Part shown: piece after piece, positions 8,078 to 17,207 of the stretch
How positions within the stretch are numbered: the first letter of the stretch is position 1
Layout: every line of letters starts with the position of its first letter
NCBI GenBank assembly: GCA_021324795.1
Contig: JAJPIK010000068.1
Coordinates: 1 to 64,000 of the forward strand
From: Chloroflexota bacterium
Lineage (GTDB): Bacteria; Chloroflexota; UBA6077; FW602-bin22; CADDYW01
Direction of reading: 5' to 3'
DNA length: 64,000 bases
Translations under genes and position numbers: made by a program
Notes under the pieces: model-generated
The model's input: the letters and a program-made list of their open reading frames with translations, nothing else
Told to the model about the DNA's origin: nothing
Databases searched by the model: none

Positions 8078-9070
8078 TCACTCAATCAGCGACAGTTGGC
8101 GTGACGGAGGAGTTTGTTGATTATCATCACCGTTGTGGGATTCTCGCGTGGCGCTAAGTTTCGCTGGACGGCGGGCAATATGGCTATCATCTGAGGGCTC
8201 GTAGACAGGACGATCCATCGGTCTCGTCCGCAAAAGTCCCGCGCGAGCCAGGTCAACTCGCTGCCGTCCGACTTCGATGTACTCGGCAACTACTTCTGCT
8301 CCGACTCCCCGGCGGCCATGAGCTACCGCCGCGGCAACCGTGGTCATCACGCCAGCATAAGGGTCGAGGACGATATCCCCCGGATTGGTACAGCTCAATA
8401 CGAAGCGCTCGACGAGTTCCACTGGAAACTGACATGGGTGGATCGTCTTTTCAACGTGGTTATGTTTGACGTTTGGGAAGATCCAGACGTCACCGGGATT
8501 CTTTCCAAGAGGGTTGCAGCTATACTCGCCAATGCGCGGCCCCTTGTATTGCTTTTTACCAGGGTATTTCTGAGGCACTCGGATTGGGTCGAGGTTGAAC
8601 ACGTAGTCATCTCCAAGCGTAAACCATAAAATCGTCTCGTGGCGGCCGGAAAATCGCTTGGAGCAATGCAGTCCATGCTCGAAGTGCCAGACGATACGAT
8701 TGCGCAGCTTCAAGCCCAGTTCCTTGAACAATGGATAGAGAATGATGTCGAGTGGAAAGACTTCCTGTGCCTTTGCTGTTCCACCGATGTGGTTGCCTAC
8801 CTGCCAGCAAAGTGACCCACCCTCGCGGAGGACGCGGTAGCAGGCCGCGATAGTTTTGGCCTGTTCTTGGATGTATAAGTCTAACGAGCGCCTTCGCTCG
8901 TACTCCTTCCCAATGTTATAGGGAGGTGACGTAATGATGAGCTGCACCGACCGCTCGGGTAAAGCTGCCAGTAAGTCGATGCAGTCTCCAAGGTAAATCA
9001 GCGCATCCTGGTTACCTGACACTAGACCAGCAACTTCTGTCTCGAGATTCGGATTACTCACTCTGCACAT
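8078..9070 (-). CDS. Solitary beta-class DNA methyltransferase
   Basis: A 330-aa site-specific DNA methyltransferase (N6-adenine or N4-cytosine). The catalytic motif IV TSPPYN (residues 47-52) precedes the AdoMet-binding motif near residue 234, the order of the beta class. A target-recognition region of about 100 residues lies between them (DYVFNLDPIRVPQKYPG, then the KNPGDVWIFPNV segment). The AdoMet motif reads DPYAGVMTT instead of the usual DPFxGSGTT. No restriction endonuclease gene is adjacent, so it is probably an orphan methylase with epigenetic or protective function. The last ~35 residues are polar and probably disordered. Confidence 0.85.
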   Translation of the reverse strand: MCRVSNPNLETEVAGLVSGNQDALIYLGDCIDLLAALPERSVQLIITSPPYNIGKEYERRRSLDLYIQEQAKTIAACYRVLREGGSLCWQVGNHIGGTAKAQEVFPLDIILYPLFKELGLKLRNRIVWHFEHGLHCSKRFSGRHETILWFTLGDDYVFNLDPIRVPQKYPGKKQYKGPRIGEYSCNPLGKNPGDVWIFPNVKHNHVEKTIHPCQFPVELVERFVLSCTNPGDIVLDPYAGVMTTVAAAVAHGRRGVGAEVVAEYIEVGRQRVDLARAGLLRTRPMDRPVYEPSDDSHIARRPAKLSATRESHNGDDNQQTPPSRQLSLIE

Positions 9071-9178
9071 CCAGCATCTTCAGCGTTCAGATTAAAAGCG
9101 GTCCCCTGCAGGTGGCAATAGGCACTGACGACCTGCACTCGACGTTTACCATCGCCCACTACTGCACGAAATCCAGAC

Positions 9179-10963
9179 TTAGCAGACGGCACTGGGAGAA
9201 CTATTCACCACCAGGGGAAGGTAGATCCTATAGGCTCCGGAGGCAAGTGGCACGTCGAGGGGCGTGGCCGTCTGCGTTGACGGATCGGCGATCAGCGTAA
9301 GGAGGTTACAGGCCCGTGGGGATCCCCAACCGGTGGCGAAGTCCCAGCCTGGCCCCGCGTCGTAGTAGAGGTTATTGCCGCTCGCTATGTCGTGGTAGGG
9401 CGGCGACGCCGATCCCTCGGCGTTGATCACATTGCTGGCATAGAGATAGGGGCTGAGTAGGCCAAGTCTTTTGCCCGCGATTTGATTGGCGATCGCGGCG
9501 ATGCCTGCCCATTGAGGGGCAGCGATGCTGGTACCCCCTATCCCACCGTGCCAGTTACCGTCAAAGTAAATGACGTTGCCGGTCGCCGGATCGCTGTTAT
9601 AGGCCACGTCCGGCACCCCACGCATACCAGTATTGTTAACCGGACTTGCCGTTTGCTGCCAGCTTGGCTCGAGGATCACCTGGCTCACCCCGCCGCCACT
9701 GCCGCACCCTCCCTGGCATTCCGACCAGGAGCCCCAAGCCGATTCCCCGGCGTAGCTGCCGTCGCCATTCAAGCTCAGTGAGGTGCCACCAACTGCCGTG
9801 ACGTACTGACTGGAGGCTGGGTAGGAAACGCCAAGAGCGGCATTCCCCCAAGAGTCCTGACAGGCGTAGGCGCCCTGATCACCACTGGCGACAAAGACGC
9901 CCTGGCCGTTGGCGGCGGCTTGGCTGAAGCGAGTCTCGAATGCAGAGATTTCTGCCGGGCTCAGGTCGAGCTCGCATTCGCCAAGGCTAATGCTCAAAAC
10001 ACTGGCGGCATTCTCATCGACCGCTTGGGTAAGGGCATCATAAAAGCCCAGATTGCTGCAGCCGCCGGACGGGTCTTCGGGAAAGCTATAGAAGATCAGG
10101 GCAGCATTCGGAGCGATAGCGTCGCTCCATTCCAGATCCAGAGTGGTCTCGATGTCACTTCCCGAGCCGCCGCCGTCGACATCGTGGACGGAGATCGGAG
10201 CCTGGGGTAGGCCAAATTGACTCTCGAAGCCACGAATGTCGGAGAGATTGAAGGCATCACAGCCGATGATCCCGATCGTCTGGCTATTGCCTCCATCTCC
10301 CTGGCTATAAAGCGACGACAGGTCGTAGGCAGTGCGCATATCCGAAGGGGTAAAGTCACCGGGAGTTGACGCGGCGAAGCTAGTTGGGACGCTCGTCAGC
10401 GATTGAGCCGATGCTGCGATGGAAGTATGCATGCGGTGGAAACTGGCGACGCCGTTCAAGCCGAGCACGGCTTGGACCATTGGCGCGAGGCTGGCGGGCA
10501 GACGCGGCTCGCCAACCGCCGCGTGAAAACGGCGGCCGTGGCGAGCCTGAAAGTTGTGAAGGGGGATCCCGAGCGCTTGCTGAATCTGGGCAACCGTTCC
10601 TTGCACCGAAAAGCTCAGACGGTCAGGATCCGGTGCCGACACGCGGAGACCGTAGCTCGCGAAATAAGTGGTGAGCGCGTCGACGTCCGCTTGAGATCGG
10701 CCGACCGCGTGTACGAAGGTGATGCGGCTCGCTTGGAAGCCGGGCTGAACGAGGACCGAGACACCACCGGGGCTCCGAGGTTGCAAGGCGATCGTTAGTG
10801 TCAGCGTCTGCTGGCCGGACATTGGGCCGAGGTCAGTAGCGCTGCTGAGGCCACGCAAAACGTGACCAGACAACTTGATGGTTGGCGGTGAGGCAGCGAG
10901 CCCTGAACTCAAAGTGGATAAGAACAAAGTGAAGGCGCAAAGCAAACCGACGACGAGGCGCAC
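9179..10963 (-). CDS. Sedolisin (S53) family secreted peptidase
   Basis: A 594-aa preproenzyme. Residues 1-24 are a signal peptide, about 30-180 a pro-kumamolisin activation domain, and about 200-575 the serine-carboxyl peptidase. The catalytic set is visible: E272 and D276 in DIETTLDLEW, oxyanion D362 in SGDQGAY, and S479 in GGTSIAAPQWAG. A calcium-site-like DIASGNN and DFATGWGSP follow. Sedolisins usually act at acid pH outside the cell. A GTG start is used, 3 bases after the sugar-isomerase stop, with GGAGG upstream, so it is cotranscribed with that gene. The pairing has no obvious metabolic logic. Confidence 0.92.
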   Translation of the reverse strand: MRLVVGLLCAFTLFLSTLSSGLAASPPTIKLSGHVLRGLSSATDLGPMSGQQTLTLTIALQPRSPGGVSVLVQPGFQASRITFVHAVGRSQADVDALTTYFASYGLRVSAPDPDRLSFSVQGTVAQIQQALGIPLHNFQARHGRRFHAAVGEPRLPASLAPMVQAVLGLNGVASFHRMHTSIAASAQSLTSVPTSFAASTPGDFTPSDMRTAYDLSSLYSQGDGGNSQTIGIIGCDAFNLSDIRGFESQFGLPQAPISVHDVDGGGSGSDIETTLDLEWSDAIAPNAALIFYSFPEDPSGGCSNLGFYDALTQAVDENAASVLSISLGECELDLSPAEISAFETRFSQAAANGQGVFVASGDQGAYACQDSWGNAALGVSYPASSQYVTAVGGTSLSLNGDGSYAGESAWGSWSECQGGCGSGGGVSQVILEPSWQQTASPVNNTGMRGVPDVAYNSDPATGNVIYFDGNWHGGIGGTSIAAPQWAGIAAIANQIAGKRLGLLSPYLYASNVINAEGSASPPYHDIASGNNLYYDAGPGWDFATGWGSPRACNLLTLIADPSTQTATPLDVPLASGAYRIYLPLVVNSSPSAVC

Positions 10964-10966
10964 TAC

Positions 10967-11761
10967 TCAGGCCTCCGCCCAGGCTTTCCGAAGATTTAGC
11001 ACTGCCTCCTTGAGGGCGTCTTCGGCCGGTCCAGCGAAGTTACATTCGATGCCCAGGTAGCTGTCGTAGCGGGCATCTTTAAGAGCGTGAAAGCCCGGAC
11101 GAAAGTCGAGGTGGCCGCGGCCGGGTTGAAGCCGGTTGCTGTCGGCGACGTGAACGTAGTGAATGAATGGTGCTGATTGGCGAATGCTTGCCACGATGTC
11201 GGCTTCTTCGATGTGCATGTGGAAGAAGTCAGCCATGATTCGGATCTCTGGACGGTTCACCCGTCGGCAAAATTCGGCGCCCTGCTCGAGTCGGTTGATA
11301 AAATGCGTTTCGTAGCGGTTGATTGGCTCAAGCATCACCGTCGCGCCGACCTGGCCGGCATAGACCGCGATCTCCTTCAGCTCAGTTAAGAGAAGCTCAC
11401 TTTCGATCTCAATCGCCGATCGCCATGGGGATAAGTCGGGAATGAGCGGCTGTCGGCCGAAGACCGGGACCACCAGGACGGCTACCGCGTCAAGTTCCTT
11501 ACATAAGTCGAGCCGCTGACGGAGCATTTGCATGGACGCCGTGCGTTCGGCTGGACTAGGATCGAGCAAGCCCCGGGGCCCGGGGATGGTGGTCGGCCGT
11601 ACTCCCCGATTCTGAAATAGACCGCGAAGCACCGCGGCGCCCCGAGCAATTGTCTCGGACTCGGTAATTTCAATCCCTTCGATGCCGATGCGCTCGAGAA
11701 ATGTGACGCGCTCTTCCAACGTTGCGCCGGGAACCCGGTTCTCACGAACTGCGATCTTCAC
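10967..11761 (-). CDS. Sugar phosphate isomerase/epimerase (xylose isomerase-like TIM barrel)
   Basis: A 264-aa AP-endonuclease-2/xylose-isomerase-like TIM-barrel protein. Metal-ligand motifs fit the family: MLEPINRYETHFINR (Glu), IMADFFHMHIEE (Asp/His), YVHVADSNRLQPGRGHLDF (His/Asp) and the closing YLGIECNF (Glu). Such enzymes isomerise or epimerise sugars, hydroxypyruvate-like compounds or inositol derivatives; the substrate is unknown. GTG start with a GGAGAG ribosome site. It is the first gene of a two-gene unit with the sedolisin and diverges from the S9 peptidase. Confidence 0.82.
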   Translation of the reverse strand: MKIAVRENRVPGATLEERVTFLERIGIEGIEITESETIARGAAVLRGLFQNRGVRPTTIPGPRGLLDPSPAERTASMQMLRQRLDLCKELDAVAVLVVPVFGRQPLIPDLSPWRSAIEIESELLLTELKEIAVYAGQVGATVMLEPINRYETHFINRLEQGAEFCRRVNRPEIRIMADFFHMHIEEADIVASIRQSAPFIHYVHVADSNRLQPGRGHLDFRPGFHALKDARYDSYLGIECNFAGPAEDALKEAVLNLRKAWAEA

Positions 11762-11778
11762 TCATTCTCTCCTCTACT

Positions 11779-11806
11779 TTGAGCATGACGCCTGTGCTAG
11801 TATATC
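11779..11806 (+). promoter_or_regulatory. Promoter for the S9 peptidase gene
   Basis: TTGAGC, 16 bases, TATATC. Start near 11813 lies downstream of the first in-frame ATG (11682) and so supports the later start at 11868. Confidence 0.4.
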
Positions 11807-11867
11807 GGAGCATCTCCAATTCGGGAATCACGCCAACGTTGGAATGACGACGCGAAGGAGGACGGGT

Positions 11868-13742
11868 ATGGTGAGTGTCGTAGAGCGGCTGGCAGGGGGA
11901 ATCCCCGGACTCTGGGAAAGCGCGCTGAGTCCGACTGTACTTGCCCAGATCGACAGCGTTGCTGAGCCGCGCTGGTCGCCAGATGGTCAGTGGCTGAGCT
12001 TCCTACGGACGCACAATGGCGAGGGACGGATCGTAGTCGTGCCAGCGGCGGGGGGCCCGGAGCTAGCCGTGTCGGGTGATCCGCAAGCTCAGGCCGGTGG
12101 CTCGTACAATGGCGGCTATTACACCTGGGCGCCGGATAGCCAGTCGATCGCCTACGCGGCGCGAGATGGTAAGCTATGGATCGTGCCAATCATGGGCGGA
12201 CCAGCGCGAAGGCTGCTGGAGAGTGAAGGCCGTCAGGCAGCCCCCACCTGGTCACCCGATGGCTCGACGATCGCCTACGTTGCCAGCACGCCGGAGTGGT
12301 CGGCGATCGCCGTGGCGCCGGTCGACGGCTCGGCCTGGCCCCGTCGGGTGAGTGGCCCGGCCGACTTTGTCTTGGATCCGGCTTGGTCGCCGGACAGCCG
12401 TCGCCTGGCCTGGCTCGAGTGGGACGTGCCGAACATGCCCTGGGATGCGAGTCGGATCGTGGTTGCTGACCTGAGGACGGGCGAGCGGAGCATCGTCGCC
12501 GGTGCTGAGAACGAATCAACCTCCCAACCGCGGTTCTCCCCTGATGGCAAGTTCCTGGCATTCTTAAGCGATCGTCTCGGTTGGCTCAATCTCTGGCTCG
12601 CCGACGGCGACGGCCAGCGCGCTCGACCGTTGCTCAACGAAACATTTGAGCACGGTCCACCCTCCTGGGGGCCGGGAGCACGTACCTACGTTTGGTCGCC
12701 CGATAGCCATGAAATTGCCTTCCTACGCAATGACGATGGTAACTGGCGACTGTACCGAATCGACGTCGCCAGCGGAGCGATTCACGCAGTCGCTGACGAC
12801 GATGGTATACGTGCTGCGGTGAGCTGGTCGTCCCGCGACCAGTTGGCTTACATCCAGAGTAGTCCCCAGAGTCCGCCCCAGGTGAAAGTCGTCGATCTTG
12901 AAACCGGCAAAGACCGTGTGGTGGCCTACACCGGAATTGGTGCCCTTGTGCGGATGGATCTGGCGCCGGCCGAAGCATTCACGTGGACGGCCCGCGATGG
13001 TACCGCCCTCTACGGGCACCTCTACCGTCCTAGACAAGCGGCCGATCGCCCGTTCCCGCTGCTCGTTCTCCTCCATGGTGGACCAACCAGTCAGGCCGGA
13101 GTGGGCTGGAACAGTCAGATACAGTATTTCGTCCAGCGCGGCTGGGTCGTCTTCGTCCCGGAGTACCGTGGCTCGACCGGTTATGGTCGTGCCTACGCCC
13201 AGGCGCTCCACGAGAACTGGGGAGTGTACGACGTCACTGACACGGTTGATGGAATCGACGCACTGCATGAGAGTGGACTGATCGATCCCAAGCGAGTCGC
13301 CGCTATGGGAGGAAGCGCGGGCGGCTATACCACACTGATGCTCCTAGCGCTGGCCGGCGATCGCTTCGCGGCCGGCGTCGACCTGTACGGAGTGGCCGAT
13401 CTCTGGGAGCTGAACGAAGTGACGCACCGTTTCGAAGCGCACTACAATCACAGCTTGATTGGACCACTGCCGGAATCGTTCAGGCGCTACGACGAGCGTT
13501 CCCCGGTCAAACTGGCCGATCGGATCAAGGCGCCGCTGCTCGTGCTACAAGGGGATGCCGATCCGGTCGTGCCCAAGTCACAGTCGGATACTTTAGTCGA
13601 GGCAATACGTCGCCATGGTGGCACAGTTGAGTATCACGTCTATGCCGGTGAAGGGCACGGTTGGTCACGCACCGAAACGACGAAAGACGCGCTCGAGCAT
13701 ATCGACCGATTCTTGGTGAATTGGGTTCTCTTACGCTCTTAG
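11868..13742 (+). CDS. S9 family acylaminoacyl-type peptidase
   Basis: A 624-aa two-domain serine peptidase. The first ~370 residues are a beta-propeller of TolB/WD40-like repeats (several W-SPDG and W-SPDS units). The last ~250 are an alpha/beta hydrolase with S483 in GGSAGG, D565 in GDADPVV and H597 in GEGHGW, plus the oxyanion stretch LLHGGP. It would remove acyl-amino acids or dipeptides from short peptides. There is no signal peptide, so cytoplasmic action is likely. The start at 11868 follows AAGGAGG by 6 bases; an in-frame extension to 11682 overlaps the divergent gene and is rejected. Confidence 0.92.
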   Translation: MVSVVERLAGGIPGLWESALSPTVLAQIDSVAEPRWSPDGQWLSFLRTHNGEGRIVVVPAAGGPELAVSGDPQAQAGGSYNGGYYTWAPDSQSIAYAARDGKLWIVPIMGGPARRLLESEGRQAAPTWSPDGSTIAYVASTPEWSAIAVAPVDGSAWPRRVSGPADFVLDPAWSPDSRRLAWLEWDVPNMPWDASRIVVADLRTGERSIVAGAENESTSQPRFSPDGKFLAFLSDRLGWLNLWLADGDGQRARPLLNETFEHGPPSWGPGARTYVWSPDSHEIAFLRNDDGNWRLYRIDVASGAIHAVADDDGIRAAVSWSSRDQLAYIQSSPQSPPQVKVVDLETGKDRVVAYTGIGALVRMDLAPAEAFTWTARDGTALYGHLYRPRQAADRPFPLLVLLHGGPTSQAGVGWNSQIQYFVQRGWVVFVPEYRGSTGYGRAYAQALHENWGVYDVTDTVDGIDALHESGLIDPKRVAAMGGSAGGYTTLMLLALAGDRFAAGVDLYGVADLWELNEVTHRFEAHYNHSLIGPLPESFRRYDERSPVKLADRIKAPLLVLQGDADPVVPKSQSDTLVEAIRRHGGTVEYHVYAGEGHGWSRTETTKDALEHIDRFLVNWVLLRS

Positions 13743-13805
13743 AGGAGTTCCGGAGTCCCTCTTTGTCGGAACGGGGACGCGGCAGGAATTTTTCATCAGT
13801 AGAGG

Positions 13806-14651
13806 ATGAAGGTGGAACGAAAGAAGCTTTCAATTGAGCAACGGCCGCGCGGGAACCGCGTGGAAGGAAAAGTCACCATTGTCACTGGCGCGGGGAATGG
13901 CATCGGTCGTTGCGCCGCCGAGCTACTCGCGCGCGAGGGCGCGCGAGTAGTCGTCGCGAATCGTAGTGCGGACAAGGGCGAAGAAACGGTGCGCCGGATT
14001 CGTGCCACGGGCGGTGACGCGCTCTTTATCCAGACTGACGTCAGCAAAGAAGCGGACTGCGTCCGTTTGGTCGCCGAGACGGTGCGACGCTTTGGTCGGC
14101 TGGATGTTCTGGTGAACAACGCCGCGATCTACCCGCGCTCCACCTTGGAAGAAACGACGCTCGAGTTCTGGCGCGAGATCATGGCCACGAACCTGGAAGG
14201 ACCTTTTATCCTTTGTCGGGAAGCAGTGCCACAGATGATCCGGGCGGGCGGTGGCTCGATCGTCAACGTGGGATCCTTCAATGGCTTGGGTGGCGCCGCA
14301 AACCTGACGGCCTATTCGGTGTCAAAAGGTGGTTTGCTAGCGCTCACCCGCAACATTGCCGCCGCCTACTCGCGTCATGGGATTCGGGTGAACTACGTCA
14401 TCCCCGGTTGGGTTCTCACCGATAACGAGCGGGTCATCCAAGCGGCGGAAGGCCACGATGCGACCTGGCTGGAAGAGCATGCCGATGCTCAGCCATCCGG
14501 ACGGTACTCCGAACCTGAAGACGCCGCCTTTGCGATCCTTTACCTTGCCTCGGATGAATCGATCCAGGTGTCCGGCACGATTCTCAACACTGACGGCGGC
14601 GCCTCGATGCTCCCCAACGCCGCGCGGAACCGGATGCTGCGGCAGGACTAG
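13806..14651 (+). CDS. SDR family NAD(P)-dependent oxidoreductase
   Basis: A 281-aa classical short-chain dehydrogenase. The cofactor motif TGAGNGIG is at 27-34, NNAA at 104-107, and the catalytic S157 and Y170-x-x-x-K174 (YSVSK) are intact. The C-terminal segment with DGGASMLPN is typical. It oxidises or reduces an alcohol/ketone group; substrate unknown. The first ~18 residues are basic and not conserved in the family, so a shorter start is possible. The ribosome site is poor (AGAGG touches the ATG). It is downstream of the S9 peptidase and converges on the aminotransferase gene with 14 bases between; a short AGTAGGAC/GTCTTACT hairpin lies there. Confidence 0.9.
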   Translation: MKVERKKLSIEQRPRGNRVEGKVTIVTGAGNGIGRCAAELLAREGARVVVANRSADKGEETVRRIRATGGDALFIQTDVSKEADCVRLVAETVRRFGRLDVLVNNAAIYPRSTLEETTLEFWREIMATNLEGPFILCREAVPQMIRAGGGSIVNVGSFNGLGGAANLTAYSVSKGGLLALTRNIAAAYSRHGIRVNYVIPGWVLTDNERVIQAAEGHDATWLEEHADAQPSGRYSEPEDAAFAILYLASDESIQVSGTILNTDGGASMLPNAARNRMLRQD

Positions 14652-14665
14652 AGTAGGACAAAGTC

Positions 14666-15868
14666 TTACTTCAATAGCCGCCGGACGAATCGACCCAGCC
14701 GCTCGACGCCTTTCTGGATCGTTTCCATGTCAGTGGCATAGGAGAAGCGAATGTGCTGGTCCGAGCCGAAGGAGAGGCCCGGTACGACTGCGACGTGCTC
14801 TTCTTCCAGGAAGCGTTGGCAGAAGGTCATCGAATCAAGACCGGTCGCGGCGATGGATGGGAAAACGTAGAATGCACCGTCTGGCCGAACGCAGGTCACG
14901 CCAGGAATCGCGGCTAGGCCGTTGTAGATGACGTCCAAGCGCTTGGCGAAGGCTTGGCGCATCATTTCAACCGGCGTTTGGTCCCCTTCCAGCGCGGCAA
15001 TGCCGCCATATTGGGCGAAAGTCGTTACGTTCGAGAGGCTATGGCTCTGGACGACGTTGGCGGCGTCGATGATTGCCTGCGGCCCGGCAACGTAGCCGAG
15101 GCGCCAACCGGTCATCGAGTAGGCTTTGCTGAAGCCGTTGACCGTCAAGGTACGGGCAAATATCTCCTCGCCCAGGCTGCCAATGCTCTGGAATGGCACC
15201 GTGCCGTAGACCAATTTCTCGTAAATCTCGTCCGAGATTACGAGGATGTCGTGCTCGACGATGATGTTGGCCAAGGCGGCGAGTTCGTCCGGAGTGTACA
15301 TCACGCCGGTCGGGTTGGACGGCGAGGCTAGGACGAGTAGCCGGGTCCGCGGAGTGATCGCGGCGCGGAGCAGTTCCGGCGTCAGCTTGAAGCGGTTGGC
15401 TTCAGGTGTCTCGACGATGACTGGGGTAGCGCTGGCCAAACGAACCATTTCGGGATAGCTCAGCCAGAAAGGCGCGGGAATGATGACTTCATCGCCCGGC
15501 TCAGTCAGTGCCATCATGACGTTATAGAGCGCCTGCTTCGCACCACCGGAAACCTGGATCTGGCTGGGCTTATAATAGAGTCCGTTCTCGACCGCGAGTT
15601 TGCGGGCGATCGCCTCGCGCAGCTTCTCGATTCCTTCGACCGCGCCGTACTTGGTTTCTCCCCGTTCAAGGGCAGCGATCGCCGCCTGCTTGATGTGTAG
15701 TGGCGTGTCGAAATCGGGCTCGCCCGAGCCGAAATTGCAGACGTCGACGCCTTGCGCCTTCAACGCTTTCGCCTTGGCGTTGATCGCCAGCGTCATCGAC
15801 GGGGCGATGCCGTTCAACCGACCAGCTAGCTTGATGCGCGGAGCGGCGTGCTGAACACTTGATGCCAT
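14666..15868 (-). CDS. Aspartate-type aminotransferase (class I, subgroup Ib-like)
   Basis: A 400-aa PLP enzyme. FGSGEPDFDTP, KYGAVEGIEKLREAIA, LASPSNPTGVMY, SDEIYEKLVYG and the PLP lysine in VNGFSKAYSMTGWRLGYVAGP match thermophilic-type aspartate aminotransferases, which make oxaloacetate and glutamate from aspartate and 2-oxoglutarate; prephenate use is also known in this group. The frame opens at a TTG (15883) overlapping the previous gene, but the ATG at 15868, 7 bases after that stop, is preferred. It is the second gene of an operon with the SelA-like PLP enzyme. Confidence 0.9.
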   Translation of the reverse strand: MASSVQHAAPRIKLAGRLNGIAPSMTLAINAKAKALKAQGVDVCNFGSGEPDFDTPLHIKQAAIAALERGETKYGAVEGIEKLREAIARKLAVENGLYYKPSQIQVSGGAKQALYNVMMALTEPGDEVIIPAPFWLSYPEMVRLASATPVIVETPEANRFKLTPELLRAAITPRTRLLVLASPSNPTGVMYTPDELAALANIIVEHDILVISDEIYEKLVYGTVPFQSIGSLGEEIFARTLTVNGFSKAYSMTGWRLGYVAGPQAIIDAANVVQSHSLSNVTTFAQYGGIAALEGDQTPVEMMRQAFAKRLDVIYNGLAAIPGVTCVRPDGAFYVFPSIAATGLDSMTFCQRFLEEEHVAVVPGLSFGSDQHIRFSYATDMETIQKGVERLGRFVRRLLK

Positions 15869-15875
15869 ACGTGTA

Positions 15876-17015
15876 TCACCCAATTCCTAGTACTTCGGCG
15901 AGCCGTCGGGCAATAATCTTTTCCTCGCCTTCTTCTAACGTCTGCGGATTGAGATAAATTGCCCCCCGGCGGGTGGCGACGACGATCGACGGCTCGCCGT
16001 CGCGCAGCGCTTGAGACACCTCATGCGCACCTAAGCCAAGTGTCTTTTCATCAAAGGTGAGCAGGGCGCGCGGGTGGGGCTGCCCGGCCTCACTCGGAAA
16101 GTCGCGGCGGACGCTCAAGCCCGGTTTCTTGCCGTCAAGTCGTTCGATGAAATAGCTGACGACGTCTTCGTAGCGCTGGAGCAGCGCCTTTTCGTCCTGG
16201 CGCAGCGACCATTCGACCGCCGTGAGGATGCCAGCTAGCTCTTCTTTTCCAACCTTCATGGGCCGACCGATGTTAGCATTGGGATTCGCGTTCACGTAAA
16301 TGTTATCGATGATTGCCTTCCGCCCAAGCACGAGGCCGGTGGGCTGTGGACCGCGCAGGGCCTTGCCGCCGGACACGATGATGATGTCTGCTCCGAGATC
16401 GCGGGTATAACGCCAGAGGGTCTCGATCGGCGGAATCTGAGCCGCGGCGTCCACGATAACTGGCACGTGGTGACGGTGAGCACTGGCGATAACGGTCTCA
16501 ATGGGGAGAGCGCGTTGCTCATTGAAATAACCGGCGAGGAAGACGACGCCGATCGTCCGATCAGTGTAGGCTGCCTCGAGTTCCCATTCTTGGGCGCCGT
16601 TACCCATGCCGAACTCGACGAGATTGACGCCGACCATGCGAATCGCGTGATCGTAGCCGAATCGCTGCGAGCGATGGATCAGCACGTCGAACTTTGGACC
16701 GTCCGGAAGGGGTAGTCGCTCGGCCTTGGCTTCGTCCGGACCGGTGATCAGCGCCGCGGTCACCAAGGTCAGTCCGGCCGCTGCTCCACAGGATACGTAG
16801 GCCGCTTCGTTGTGGGTCAGCTCGGCGATCCGTGCACCAACTGCGCGTTGCAGCTCGACCAGATCCACGTAGGCGCTCCCCGCTTCGAGCATCGCTTCGC
16901 GCACTTCCCGTGGCATGATCGAGCCGCCGAACTTGGTGAGCGTTCCCGCCGCGTTGATGATTGGGCGAACGCCCAGGCGTGTATGTATGGTCGGACGAGT
17001 GGTCGTCTCTGTCAT
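15876..17015 (-). CDS. SelA-like PLP-dependent enzyme
   Basis: A 379-aa protein of the SelA/DgaE-like branch of PLP enzymes. The PLP lysine is K218 in VSGGKALRGPQPTGL, and DAAAQIPP supplies the PLP-ring aspartate. True selenocysteine synthase is longer (about 460 aa) and has an N-terminal tRNA-binding domain, which is missing here, and no selB or selenocysteine tRNA is nearby. A lyase or ammonia-lyase role on an amino sugar acid or amino acid, as in D-glucosaminate-6-phosphate ammonia-lyase, is therefore more likely. The gene heads an operon with the aminotransferase, which would fit nitrogen removal in catabolism. Confidence 0.82.
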   Translation of the reverse strand: MTETTTRPTIHTRLGVRPIINAAGTLTKFGGSIMPREVREAMLEAGSAYVDLVELQRAVGARIAELTHNEAAYVSCGAAAGLTLVTAALITGPDEAKAERLPLPDGPKFDVLIHRSQRFGYDHAIRMVGVNLVEFGMGNGAQEWELEAAYTDRTIGVVFLAGYFNEQRALPIETVIASAHRHHVPVIVDAAAQIPPIETLWRYTRDLGADIIIVSGGKALRGPQPTGLVLGRKAIIDNIYVNANPNANIGRPMKVGKEELAGILTAVEWSLRQDEKALLQRYEDVVSYFIERLDGKKPGLSVRRDFPSEAGQPHPRALLTFDEKTLGLGAHEVSQALRDGEPSIVVATRRGAIYLNPQTLEEGEEKIIARRLAEVLGIG

Positions 17016-17063
17016 GGTCGGCCCATTCCTTCCTCTCTCGTTCGCTTATGGGACTCCAAGGTC

Positions 17064-17092
17064 ACTTTAGCTGATCCGCTGCTCAGAGTAAA
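17064..17092 (-). promoter_or_regulatory. Promoter for the SelA-like/aminotransferase operon
   Basis: Minus strand: TTTACT, 17 bases, TAAAGT. The start would be near 17057, about 40 bases before the ATG at 17015, which has a GAGAGGAAGGA ribosome site. Confidence 0.45.
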
Positions 17093-17207
17093 GCGAGAAC
17101 GTGACCGGGAAATGAGAGAGCCCGGCACAAAATCGCCCGGGACAAATGTACCTGCTATCCTTACTGGAGATCAACCCGGCAGACTTTCTGCGAAGGACAG
17201 CCGGACT

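Noticed and set aside
6768..8081. Longer form of the dehydratase gene overlapping the methyltransferase
   Set aside because: A promoter and a strong ribosome site lie inside the extension, and the added residues are not family-like.
12723..13268. Minus-strand open frame of 181 codons inside the S9 peptidase gene
   Set aside because: Overlaps the catalytic-domain coding region; its composition is an antisense artefact.
13743..13805. Hairpin AGAGGAGTTCCGGAGTCCCTCT as terminator of the S9 gene
   Set aside because: Pairing is interrupted and there is no T-run; too weak to list.
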